A stretch of 64,000 nucleotides of DNA, taken from assembly GCF_002025255.2 (NCBI RefSeq), contig NZ_CP054587.1, positions 434,001 through 498,000 of the forward strand. Reading direction: 5' to 3'. Positions 44,190 to 51,999 of this stretch are shown here, in pieces. Numbering within the stretch: position 1 is the first letter of the stretch; each line of letters starts with the position of its first letter. The notes below the pieces were generated by a model. The model was not told where the DNA came from. It did not search any database and was given only the letters and a program-made list of their open reading frames with translations. Source of the stretch: Halolamina sp. CBA1230 (GTDB lineage: Archaea > Halobacteriota > Halobacteria > Halobacteriales > Haloferacaceae). A program made the translations under genes and the position numbers.

Positions 44190-45627
44190 CGTCGTCCCCT
44201 TCGAGCGCGTCCGGGATGGTCTCTTGGAGTTCGGTCGCGCGCAGGCCGTCGCCTCGATCGAGCAGCTCCGCGGCGCGACCGTTGACGTAGCTCCCCACGC
44301 AGGCGGCCTCGAACGGCTCGGCGCGGGCGAGCAGCGCGGCGACGACGCCAGCGAGCGTGTCGCCGGTGCCGCCGACGGTCATCCCCGGCGTGCCGGCCCG
44401 ACAGCGCCGGACCGCCTCGCCGTCGGTGATCACGTCGACCGCACCCTTCGCGAGGATCGTCTGCCCCAACTCCGCGGCGAGATCGCGGATCTCGTCGGCC
44501 GCGGCAGTGAGATCGTCGGTGTCGGGACCACCCAGTTCCGCCAGTTCGGAGCGGTTCGGCGTGAGCACCAGCTCCGCGTCGGTGTCGACCTCCGGCACCA
44601 GCGGGAGCGCGTCGGCGTCGACGACCGCACTCCCGGAGAACGCCGCGAGGAACTGCCGCGCCGCTTCCTCCGTCTCCGGGTGGCGGCCCAGTCCCGGCCC
44701 GAGGATGACGGTGTCGTCGTGACGCTCGGCAGTGTCGACGAGGTCCGGGACGTGTTCGGGCGCGAGGTGATCCGCGGTCTCGGAGTCGTCGCCGTAGGGT
44801 TGGACGATCAGATCCTCGGAGTACCCCGCGATCGGTTCGAACACCGACTCGGGACAGGCGACGAACGCCAGATCCGTGCCCGCGGCGAGCGACGCGCCGG
44901 CGGCGAGGGCGGGTGCGCCGGTGTAGGGGCCGCCGCCGATGACGTAGGTTCGGCCGCTCTCTCCCTTCCGGCTGCCGCCGTCGCCCAACACCTCCACGTC
45001 GCCCGGCCCGACCAGTTCCTCGGCGGCCTCGGGGATGCCGATGTCCGCGACAGTCACGTCGGCGTGCTCCGCGATCCCGGGTTTGAGGTCGTGGAACGTC
45101 ACGACGTGCTCGGCCTCGACCACGCCCCCGGGTGTCGCACCCGTGTCCGCGTCCACGCCCGAGGGGACGTCGACCGCGAGCACGGGCGCCGCGCTGTCGT
45201 TGATCGCGCGGGCGACACTGGCCTCCGGTTCGCGGAGGTCGCCGGTGATCCCGGTGCCGAGCATCGCGTCGACGATCAGGTCCGGATCGTCGAGCGTGAA
45301 CGCGCGGGAGTCGGCCACGGTCTCGGTGTCGATCTCGGCCGCCTGTAGCGCGTCCCAGTTCGCCCGGGCGATGTCGGTGGAGATGCTCTCGGGCCGGCCC
45401 AGCAGGTGGACCGTCACGTCCCGGTCGTCGAGGAAGCGCGCGGCGACGAGCGCGTCGCCGCCGTTGTTCCCCCGGCCACAGACCAGCGCCACCGCGTCGC
45501 CGGGGGTCGTGAGCTCCCGGGTTCGCTCCGCGACCGCGTTGCCCGAGGACTCCATCAGGACCCGGAGCGGCACGCCCAGCGCCGCCGCGTTGCGATCCAC
45601 CGCGGCCATACGCCTGCTCGTGATCAT
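44182..45627 (-). CDS. nnr: Bifunctional NAD(P)H-hydrate epimerase / ADP-dependent dehydratase
   Basis: A 481-residue fusion starting MITSRRMAAVDRNAAALGV. The N-terminal YjeF-like epimerase domain shows GRGNNGGDALVAARFL and VDVPSGVDADTG. The C-terminal ribokinase-like dehydratase domain shows RTYVIGGGPYTGAP, LGPGLGRHPE, LTPNRSELAEL and the GMTVGGTGDTLAGV motif. It repairs hydrated NAD(P)H. A frame extending to 45744 is unlikely; ATG 45627 fits the family start. It overlaps moaC at its 3' end, so the two are co-translated. Confidence 0.94.
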   Translation of the reverse strand: MITSRRMAAVDRNAAALGVPLRVLMESSGNAVAERTRELTTPGDAVALVCGRGNNGGDALVAARFLDDRDVTVHLLGRPESISTDIARANWDALQAAEIDTETVADSRAFTLDDPDLIVDAMLGTGITGDLREPEASVARAINDSAAPVLAVDVPSGVDADTGATPGGVVEAEHVVTFHDLKPGIAEHADVTVADIGIPEAAEELVGPGDVEVLGDGGSRKGESGRTYVIGGGPYTGAPALAAGASLAAGTDLAFVACPESVFEPIAGYSEDLIVQPYGDDSETADHLAPEHVPDLVDTAERHDDTVILGPGLGRHPETEEAARQFLAAFSGSAVVDADALPLVPEVDTDAELVLTPNRSELAELGGPDTDDLTAAADEIRDLAAELGQTILAKGAVDVITDGEAVRRCRAGTPGMTVGGTGDTLAGVVAALLARAEPFEAACVGSYVNGRAAELLDRGDGLRATELQETIPDALEGDDDA

Positions 45628-45724
45628 GCCGACGGCTTCGGTGTGAGGCGGATTAAGGGTGGTGGGCCCACTGCCCGACTCGCGACGCCGGAAGCCATAC
45701 CCGGACGGCCGCCGGAGCGCCTGT

Positions 45725-46552
45725 GTGAAGGAGTACCCAGCCATCCCCGAGGTCGGCGATCCGGACGCCCCCGAGTTCGCGGGCCACCTCTGGCTGCTGG
45801 AGGTAGTCGAGGGCTCGCTCCTGCGGTTCCAACTCCGCGACTCCGGGGCGATCCAGTTCGGCGGCGAGCACCGTCCCTACCGCGACGACGACGCGGTCCC
45901 GCGACAGTGCCGCCGGGCGGTCCGTCACGTTCGGGAACGGCTGGACCGCGCGGCGCTTCGCGAGGCCGTCGACGACGTGACCGATCTCACGTTCGTCGGC
46001 TGGGCGACCCACCGCGACCGGATCGACTACGACTGGGAACGGCTGCCGCCGTTTCTCGGCCTCGACGTGTACCACACCGGCGCCGACGCGTTCCGCCCGC
46101 CCGACGCCGTCCAGGGGATCTACGACCGACTCGGCCTCGACCCCGTGAACGCGGTCGAACGAGAACTACCCAGTCGCGATTTCGACTCGGGGAGCTACTC
46201 GATGCCGGAGTCGGCGTGGTACGACGGTCCTGCCGCCGGCGTCGTAATTCGTGACAAGCGCGGCGGGCGTGCAAAGCTCACAAACTCTGGAATTTCTGAA
46301 CAGTCCAAACCGTTCGACGCCGAGGACGCCGACGCGCTGGCCGCGGCGGTCGCCACGGAGCGTCGGTTCGAACGAGCCGTCGAGCGACTCGAACAGCGCG
46401 GGCAAGCGCCGACAGTCGACAGCCTCCGGGAACGTGTTCTGGAGGACGTTTACCGGGAAGAGCACGGCCGCCTGTTCGAGGGCGGGCACTCGGTCGACGA
46501 GGCGACGTTCCGGACGGCCGTCTCGCGGCGGGCTCAGCGCTTCCTCGGCTGA
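45725..46552 (+). CDS. RNA-ligase-like nucleotidyltransferase lacking the motif-I lysine
   Basis: A 275-residue protein from GTG 45725 (MKEYPAIPEVGDPDAPEFA). The layout matches the RNA ligase/DNA ligase superfamily: motif I position EVVEGSLLRFQL aligns with the usual EKxDGxNxRF, but residue 27 is Val where Lys should form the AMP adduct. A motif III-like PFLGLDVYHTG, motif IV AAGVVIRDKRGG and motif V-like lysine in RAKL follow around residue 170. The C-terminal ~90 residues are a helical acidic domain. With the nucleophile missing it is probably not a ligase, though an annotated homologue family exists in haloarchaea. Function unknown. Confidence 0.7.
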   Translation: MKEYPAIPEVGDPDAPEFAGHLWLLEVVEGSLLRFQLRDSGAIQFGGEHRPYRDDDAVPRQCRRAVRHVRERLDRAALREAVDDVTDLTFVGWATHRDRIDYDWERLPPFLGLDVYHTGADAFRPPDAVQGIYDRLGLDPVNAVERELPSRDFDSGSYSMPESAWYDGPAAGVVIRDKRGGRAKLTNSGISEQSKPFDAEDADALAAAVATERRFERAVERLEQRGQAPTVDSLRERVLEDVYREEHGRLFEGGHSVDEATFRTAVSRRAQRFLG

Positions 46553-46598
46553 GCGGTCCCGGTCCACGTTTATCCGTCGGCCGCGCATCGACGGCGGC

Positions 46599-47243
46599 AT
46601 GGACACGAGCCGACGGTTCGGACTGGCGGGCGTGATCGTCGCCCTCGCCGCGGCGGCCGGACTGCTCGTGGCGCCGGATCTCCCCGCGGAGATGGCGACC
46701 CACTGGAACCCGGCGGGCGAGCCCGACGCCACGCTGTCGAAACCGATCGCGCTCGGGCTGGTGCCGGGACTGACGGCGCTGCTGCTCGGCGCACTGTACG
46801 TGCTCCCCCGCGTCGACCCGAAGGGCGAGAACATCGAGCGGTTCCGCGCGACGTACGACTGGTTCGTCGTCGGACTCGCCGCGACGCTGAGCGTCGTCCA
46901 CGTCGGTATCGTCGCGTACAACCTCGGCTACCGGTTCCCGTTCGTCTCGCTGGTGCTGGTCGCGGTCGCCGGCCTGCTCTACGCGGCCGGCGTGGTGCTC
47001 GAGCGGGCGGAGCAGAACTGGGTGGTCGGGATCCGTACCCCGTGGACGCTGGAGAGCGAAGCGGTCTGGGAACGCACGCACGCGGTCGGCGCGACGCTGT
47101 TCAAACTCACCGCGCTGGCGGTGCTTCTCGGTGCGGTCTTCCCACAGTTCTCGATGCTCCTGCTGGTCGGCCCGCTGGTGGTGACGACGGTCGCCCTGAC
47201 CGTCTACCCGTACCTGCTCTACCGGCGGCTCGAGGCGGAGTGA
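46599..47243 (+). CDS. DUF1648/SdpI-like membrane protein
   Basis: A 214-residue protein starting MDTSRRFGLAGVIVALAAA with about six membrane helices. The DUF1648 signature PAEMATHWNPAGEPDATLSK follows the first helix, and the C-terminal SdpI-like region (WVVGIRTPWTLESEAVWERT) is typical. Bacterial SdpI confers immunity to a secreted toxin by sensing it; archaeal homologues are uncharacterised. It is 46 bases after the RNA-ligase-like gene and convergent with the XacE-like gene. Confidence 0.88.
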   Translation: MDTSRRFGLAGVIVALAAAAGLLVAPDLPAEMATHWNPAGEPDATLSKPIALGLVPGLTALLLGALYVLPRVDPKGENIERFRATYDWFVVGLAATLSVVHVGIVAYNLGYRFPFVSLVLVAVAGLLYAAGVVLERAEQNWVVGIRTPWTLESEAVWERTHAVGATLFKLTALAVLLGAVFPQFSMLLLVGPLVVTTVALTVYPYLLYRRLEAE

Positions 47244-47247
47244 GGCG

Positions 47248-48111
47248 TCAGACCCCGACGACCGGGTTCACCAGTTCGCCGATCCCCTCGATGTCGATGC
47301 GGACCGTGTCGCCCGGGCGGAGCGTGAACTCGCCCTCAGGGACGAGCGAGGTGCCGGTGAGCAGGACGCCCAGCTCCGGCACCGTGTTGTGGGCCTGCCA
47401 GTAGTCGGCCAGCTCCTCGCAGCTGCGGGCCATCTCGGCGGTCGAGGTCGCGTCGTCGTACACCGTCTCCTCGTCGCGCTCGATCCGCATCGACATCTCG
47501 AGGTCGTGGGGATCGTCGACGCCACCCGCACCGACGACGCACGGACCGATCGAACAGCAGCGGTCGTACACCTTCGCCTGCGGGAGGTACAGTGGGTTCT
47601 CCCCCTCGATGTCGCGGCTGCTCACGTCGTTGCCGACGGTGTAGCCGACGATTTCGCCGTCGTACAGCACCAGCCCCAGTTCGGGTTCGGGGACGTTCCA
47701 GTCGGAGTCGCCGCGGACGCCGATCGCGTCACCCGGGCCGACCGTCCGGCTGGGGGTGGCTTTGAAGAAGATCTCCGGGCGCTCGGCGTCGTACACGTCG
47801 AGGTAGACGTCGGCCATCCCGCTCTCCTCCTCGCGGGCCTGCTCGCTGATCTCGTAGGTGACGCCGGCGGCCCACACCTCCTCCGGAACCACGGGACGGG
47901 CGAGATCGACGACGGAGAACTCGACGGTCGGTGCGTCGGCGAACACGTCTGCGGCCAGCACGTCGACACCGACGTTCGCCACGTCGGCGGCCGCCGCGAG
48001 ATCGCGGAACGAGCCGAGTCGGGGTTTGACTGCCGTCAGATCGCGAGCCTCCGCGTCGTCGACGGCCAGCAGGCGGGCGTCGCCGTCGCGCTCGTGGCGG
48101 TAGTAGCGCAT
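47248..48111 (-). CDS. xacE: FAH-family 2-keto-3-deoxypentonate dehydratase (XacE-like)
   Basis: A 287-residue fumarylacetoacetate-hydrolase-fold protein starting MRYYRHERDGDARLLAVDD. The metal site Glu/Glu/Asp can be placed in VPEPELGLVLYDGE and GNDVSSRDIEGENPLYLP. The KdaD/XacE branch converts 2-keto-3-deoxyxylonate or -arabinonate to 2-oxoglutarate semialdehyde (2,5-dioxopentanoate). Context supports this: the other pathway enzymes lie at 50.5-55.9 kb. ATG 48111 is 25 nt below a TTTATA box, supporting a leaderless transcript and rejecting the longer frame to 48285. Specificity is inferred. Confidence 0.85.
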   Translation of the reverse strand: MRYYRHERDGDARLLAVDDAEARDLTAVKPRLGSFRDLAAAADVANVGVDVLAADVFADAPTVEFSVVDLARPVVPEEVWAAGVTYEISEQAREEESGMADVYLDVYDAERPEIFFKATPSRTVGPGDAIGVRGDSDWNVPEPELGLVLYDGEIVGYTVGNDVSSRDIEGENPLYLPQAKVYDRCCSIGPCVVGAGGVDDPHDLEMSMRIERDEETVYDDATSTAEMARSCEELADYWQAHNTVPELGVLLTGTSLVPEGEFTLRPGDTVRIDIEGIGELVNPVVGV

Positions 48112-48135
48112 GCGGGAACTGCCTCGCGTGGGGGG

Positions 48136-48141
48136 TATAAA
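48136..48141 (-). promoter_or_regulatory. TATA box of the XacE-like gene
   Basis: TTTATA on the minus strand, ending 25 nt upstream of ATG 48111, gives transcription from the start codon. Confidence 0.65.
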
Positions 48142-48157
48142 TCTCGGGGGCGAGCCG

Positions 48158-48191
48158 GGGGCGGTGTTCAGATACGGATGAACACCGCCCC
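48158..48191. repeat. Perfect 13-bp hairpin carrying an IS6 end motif
   Basis: GGGGCGGTGTTCA (48158-48170) pairs perfectly with TGAACACCGCCCC (48179-48191) around an 8-base loop. The sequence GGTGTTCAGATACGGATG in it matches the inverse of the right end of the decayed IS6 element at 50430-50447 except one base. It may be a solo insertion-sequence end or a short MITE-like relic. Confidence 0.6.
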
Positions 48192-48348
48192 GCTCCCGCT
48201 TCCAACATTCAAGATTCGCTGTGTCCAACGTCTCTTTGAGCAGTTCTTGGTTCTGCATAGACACCACAACCAACGAACTGCTCACTTCTCAAACTGGCTT
48301 AATTTGGCAGTGCCACTAATCGTTCTTCCGACCCTTCCTTGAGTCCCA

Positions 48349-48640
48349 TCAGATGGTCACCTCACGTTCGAGGTCCGCCTTCTGTTCGAGGTGGCGGGCG
48401 AGTTCTTCGTATTTCTCGAGCGTTTCGCGCTCGCGCGCGGTCTCGGTTTTCCTCGACGAACGTGGACAGCGAGCATTGTTGACGCCACGCGCCGTCATTC
48501 ATCGACCGGTGCTGCCCGATCGTGACGGGGACGCTCCAGCCCTGGTCGCGAACGAAGCCGGAGTGGCGGTGCTGATTGTCGAGCAGAACGCGAAGGCGGC
48601 GCTTCGCAGATGCGGCCGGGGATACGGTACTCGGGGGGTG
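48349..48640 (-). other. Degraded coding remnant, unrecognised
   Basis: The 48112-48648 gap holds, besides the xacE promoter and the hairpin, a minus-strand stretch that reads like disrupted protein: DNQHRHSGFVRDQGWSVPV in one frame, then in another KTETARERETLEKYEELAR ending at a TGA (48349-48351). The two parts do not share a frame and no start is credible. Composition is less acidic than neighbours. Likely a relic of a mobile or foreign gene. Confidence 0.35.
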
Positions 48641-48648
48641 AGGCAGAT

Positions 48649-48909
48649 TCAGTTCGCCTTTGTCACCGCCTCTTCGACACCCCGCATTACCCCGACGTAC
48701 ATCAGGCTCACGCCGATGAGCAGGAGGCCGATATAGAACGCGAAGAACCACGGCGTCGTAGTTGGCTGTCCACCTGTCGCCTCCATGACCGTATGACCGA
48801 CGAACGTCGTCGCTGCGAACCCTGCTGGCAGGAACCCAGCGAGAAACACTACCACCGGGGGAACACTGTACTCGTCATCCACATCGAGGTGGGATGTTTC
48901 GGATGCCAT
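48649..48909 (-). CDS. Small two-span membrane protein next to an exported protein
   Basis: An 86-residue protein starting MASETSHLDVDDEYSVPPV. Two hydrophobic helices (VVVFLAGFLPAGFAATTFVG and FFAFYIGLLLIGVSLMYVG). It starts four bases after the frameshifted Tat-exported protein on the same strand, so they form a pair. Such a small membrane partner could be an immunity or anchoring factor. GC is lower than average nearby. No family recognised. Confidence 0.7.
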   Translation of the reverse strand: MASETSHLDVDDEYSVPPVVVFLAGFLPAGFAATTFVGHTVMEATGGQPTTTPWFFAFYIGLLLIGVSLMYVGVMRGVEEAVTKAN

Positions 48910-48913
48910 TGTA

Positions 48914-49707
48914 TCACTCGGTTACGTCGCTACGTTTCTTCCAGTAGCCGGTCGAAGTCGACGTGCCGACGGTAATGGGACCTACCCCGAACCCGTAGGT
49001 GATTCCGCCGGGGACGGAGTACTTGTTCCACGAGTGGACGTACGTTCCGTAGATGTTGTGCTCGCCGGACTCCGTCTTCCGGAAGTCGAGGTGTTGCCAG
49101 CTCTGTCGCTCCCAGGACGGCGCGCCGCTTTCGGGATCATCGAACTCCCCGATGATGCCGCGGCCGTAGCGATCACGCTTCCGGAGCGACGTTTGCTCCT
49201 CGAACTCCCACGAGTCGAGCACTGGCTCCCAGTAGTCACCGTTGACGGTAAGCCCGATCCCATCCTTCGACCTGCAGAGTCTACTTTGTGATCCGAGCCA
49301 CTCTCGTCGAATTCGAGCCCCCAATCGGCGTGTGAGCGATACACGTTGTCGTAGTTGTGGAAGGCGAACTGCGAGAACCACGAGGGGTCCTTATCGTACT
49401 CCGACTGCGTCGAGAACCCTCCGCCGCTGTCGGATTCGCCGTTACTGATTCGCGGCATCGCGGCGCGTTGGTGTTCGTACTCGACGCCCTGCTTGTCCAG
49501 CAAACGCTTCGCCTGCTCGTGTTTGTGCTGATTGAGGAGCTCTTGGACTGCCGTCAGGATACCGGCTTCCTCGGCACCGTGACCGTCGCCGCCGGAAGCG
49601 CTCCCGAGCGTTACTGCCGGGCTCGCGATTCCGGCTGCCGCGGCTGCCGTTCCTCTGATGATTCTGCGTCGACTGGACGCCTCCAAGTGGGACCAATCCC
49701 ATGCCAC
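48914..49707 (-). pseudogene. Tat-exported protein, frameshifted
   Basis: The frame opening at 49707 starts MAWDWSHLEASSRRRIIRG, a twin-arginine type signal (RRR followed by a hydrophobic GTAAAAAGIASPAVTLG). It runs to about 49275 through EYDKDPSWFSQFAFHNYDN. A second frame continues from there with KDGIGLTVNGDYWEPVLDSW and ends GPITVGTSTSTGYWKKRSDV plus two residues. One single-base shift near 49265-49280 would join them into about 264 residues. No known family; the Gly/Ser/Thr-rich C-terminus resembles secreted peptides such as halocins only vaguely. Less GC-rich than the core genome. Confidence 0.7.
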
Positions 49708-49757
49708 GGAATATATAAATTACTTAGAGTTAAAAAAATGTTTCCTCTATTGCAGAT

Positions 49758-50447
49758 AGCATTCAGATAAGCTGATTCCATCCGGAGCTGAAGGAACGTA
49801 ACCACTCGTCGGCAGTTTCTCGGTGTACGTTGCTGAAACAGTTCGAGAAACAGGTAGTTCTTCGTATTATCTCTCGAAACACACGTTCGACGCTATTTCT
49901 ACCCTACATTGTACATATCTGAAATTAAGGCGTGTCGAGAGCAGCCATCTTGGAGCGGTGCAGCACCGTCGACGAGAAACACGGCGTCATCAACGTCGTG
50001 TTTCTCGGGTAGTTCGTCAAAGAATGCGTGAGCAAAAGCGTTGGTTCGGACTGGCTCAAGCCTTGGATGTAGCAAATCGTTGGTAGCGGGATCGACAGCA
50101 GCGTACAGCCAATACTGCTCGTCATTCAGTCGGATCACGGTCTCATCAACCGCAACGTGATCCGGATTTCGGCCTTCTTCCGGCTGTAGATCTTCCTTGT
50201 GAACCCAGTTGTGGACGGTTGATCGTGCTCGATTAACACCGAATTTATTGAGAATTGATACGGTATTTGAAAGAGATAGTCCTGCAGATGGAGCTGAATA
50301 CCGAGCTCCATAAACTCAGTCGGTGTTGACTCTCGCTCCACAAAACCTAACTCAGTATCGCTCGAAAACCCGCTGAGTCGGGGTTTTTCTGGCATAGATC
50401 ACGAGAAAACCGCTCCGCCTCACACTCCATCCTTATCTGAACACCGT
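49758..50447 (-). mobile_element. Decayed IS6-family insertion sequence (~690 bp)
   Basis: The right end is CATCCTTATCTGAACACC (50430-50447) and the left end is a degraded inverse, ATTCAGATAAGC (49761-49772), directly after the transposase stop. Size and IR sequence fit the haloarchaeal IS6 group. The enclosed transposase carries two frameshifts. The right end lies 49 bp upstream of the XacF-like ATG. No target-site duplication is evident. Confidence 0.8.
49763..50395 (-). pseudogene. IS6-family transposase, frameshifted
   Basis: Reading on the minus strand, MPEKPRLSGFSSDTELGFVE through GIQLHL is in one frame, then after a shift near 50285 LSLSNTVSILNKFGVNRARS to VDETVIRLNDEQYWLYAAVD (DDE residue D) and EKHDVDDAVFLVDGA continue. 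After a second shift near 49915 the C-terminus RNSVERVFREIIRRT (catalytic E) and ADEWLRSF to a TGA at 49763-49765 appear. This is a full-length but inactive transposase. Confidence 0.88.
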
Positions 50448-50496
50448 TCGAGCCGCAGCGTAAAGGGTTATCCCCGGACCGCCACAACGGGGGTGT

Positions 50497-51933
50497 ATGG
50501 CGAGCAGATCGAACTACATCGACGGCGAGTGGATCGACGCCGAAAGCGGCGACACGTTCGACACGCACGACCCCGCGAACCCCGACGAGGTCGTCGGCAC
50601 CTACCCGCAGTCCGGCGCGGAAGACGCCGAGCGGGCGGTCGAGGCGGCGGCCGCAGCCACCGACGAGTGGGGCGACACGCCCGGCCCGAAGCGCGGCCGA
50701 GTCCTCTCGCGGGCGAGCGGGATCCTCGCGGACGAGAAGGAGGAGCTGACCGAACAGCTCGTCCGGGAGGAGGGGAAGACCGAGCGCGAGGCCGGCGGCG
50801 AGGTCCAGCGCGCCATCGACATCTTCGACTACTACGGCTCGAAAGCCCGCGACATCGGCGGCGAGGTCAAAAGCGCCAGCGGCGGCGACACGGTGCTCCG
50901 AACGAAACAGGAGCCCGTCGGCGTCGCCGGCCTGATCACACCGTGGAACTACCCGATCGCGATCCCGGCGTGGAAGATCGCGCCCGCGCTGGCGGCCGGC
51001 ACCACCGCGGTCATCAAGCCCGCGACGCTCGCGCCCGGTCCGACTCACGCGATCGCCGAGGCGCTCGACGAGGCTGGCCTCCCCGACGGCGCGCTCAACG
51101 TCGTCACCGGCCCCGGCAGCGAGGTCGGCGACGTCGTCGCCGGCCACGAGGACGTCGACGTCGTCTCCTTCACCGGCAGCGCCGAGGTCGGCGACATCGT
51201 CTACGACACCGCGACCGACGACGGCAAGCGCGTCCAGCTGGAGATGGGTGGGAAGAACCCGACCGTCGTCTCCGACTCGGCTGACGTGGAGAAGGCGGCC
51301 AAGATCGTCTCCTGGGGCGCCTTCGGCGTGACCGGGCAGGCCTGTACCGCCTGCTCCCGCGCGATCGTCTACGAGGACGTGTACGACGAGTTCGTCGACG
51401 CCATCGTCGAGCAGGCCGAGGGGATCGAACCCGGCAACGGGCTCGACGGCGGCGACATGGGCCCGCAGGTCAGCAAGGACGAACTCGAGAGCACGCTGGA
51501 GTACGTCGAGATCGGGCAGGACGAGGGCGCGACTCTCGAAACCGGCGGCGACGCGCTCGACCGCAAGGGGTACTTCGTCGAGCCGACGGTGTTCGCCGGC
51601 GTGGAGAACGACAGCCGGATCGCCCAGGAGGAGATCTTCGGGCCGGTGCTGTCGGTGATCCCCGTGAGCGGCTACGACGAGGCGCTCGAAGTGGCCAACG
51701 ACGTCGAGTACGGCCTCTCGGCGGGCATCGTCACGGACGACCACACCGAGGCGAACAGCTTCGTCGACGACATCGAGGCGGGCGTCGTGAAGGTCAATCA
51801 GCAGACCACCGGGGTCGAACTCCACGTCCCCTTCGGCGGGATGAAGGCCTCCTCCAGCGAGACGTACCGCGAGCAGGGCGAGGCCGGGCTGGACTTCTAC
51901 ACCATCTCGAAGACGGTGTACGACAGCTACTGA
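50497..51933 (+). CDS. xacF: 2-oxoglutarate semialdehyde dehydrogenase (XacF-like ALDH)
   Basis: A 478-residue ALDH starting MASRSNYIDGEWIDAESGD. Catalytic Cys283 lies in TGQACTACSRAIV, the pattern of ketoglutarate semialdehyde dehydrogenases, and the general base Glu249 in LEMGGKNPT. The cofactor region TPWNYPIAIP and FTGSAEVGDIV are present. In the haloarchaeal pentose pathway this enzyme oxidises 2,5-dioxopentanoate to 2-oxoglutarate. It is the first gene of a plus-strand run with the sugar dehydrogenase, lactonase candidate and dehydratase. A decayed IS6 element ends 49 bp upstream and separates it from the divergent XacE-like gene. Confidence 0.9.
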   Translation: MASRSNYIDGEWIDAESGDTFDTHDPANPDEVVGTYPQSGAEDAERAVEAAAAATDEWGDTPGPKRGRVLSRASGILADEKEELTEQLVREEGKTEREAGGEVQRAIDIFDYYGSKARDIGGEVKSASGGDTVLRTKQEPVGVAGLITPWNYPIAIPAWKIAPALAAGTTAVIKPATLAPGPTHAIAEALDEAGLPDGALNVVTGPGSEVGDVVAGHEDVDVVSFTGSAEVGDIVYDTATDDGKRVQLEMGGKNPTVVSDSADVEKAAKIVSWGAFGVTGQACTACSRAIVYEDVYDEFVDAIVEQAEGIEPGNGLDGGDMGPQVSKDELESTLEYVEIGQDEGATLETGGDALDRKGYFVEPTVFAGVENDSRIAQEEIFGPVLSVIPVSGYDEALEVANDVEYGLSAGIVTDDHTEANSFVDDIEAGVVKVNQQTTGVELHVPFGGMKASSSETYREQGEAGLDFYTISKTVYDSY

Positions 51934-51999
51934 AGCGGCGTCGCCGCGGCGTCCTCCGTCACAACGTCTTTTTTAGCGCTCCCGTCGAGACGGGCGTCC

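Noticed and set aside
48111-48285. Longer XacE-like start upstream at 48285
   Set aside because: The extension passes through the hairpin and lacks homology; the TATA box at 48136-48141 places the transcript start at ATG 48111.
48158-50447. 2.3-kb composite element bounded by two IS6 ends
   Set aside because: The IS6 transposase has its own degraded left end at about 49758, giving the normal ~690-bp size. The hairpin at 48158 is better treated as a separate relic.
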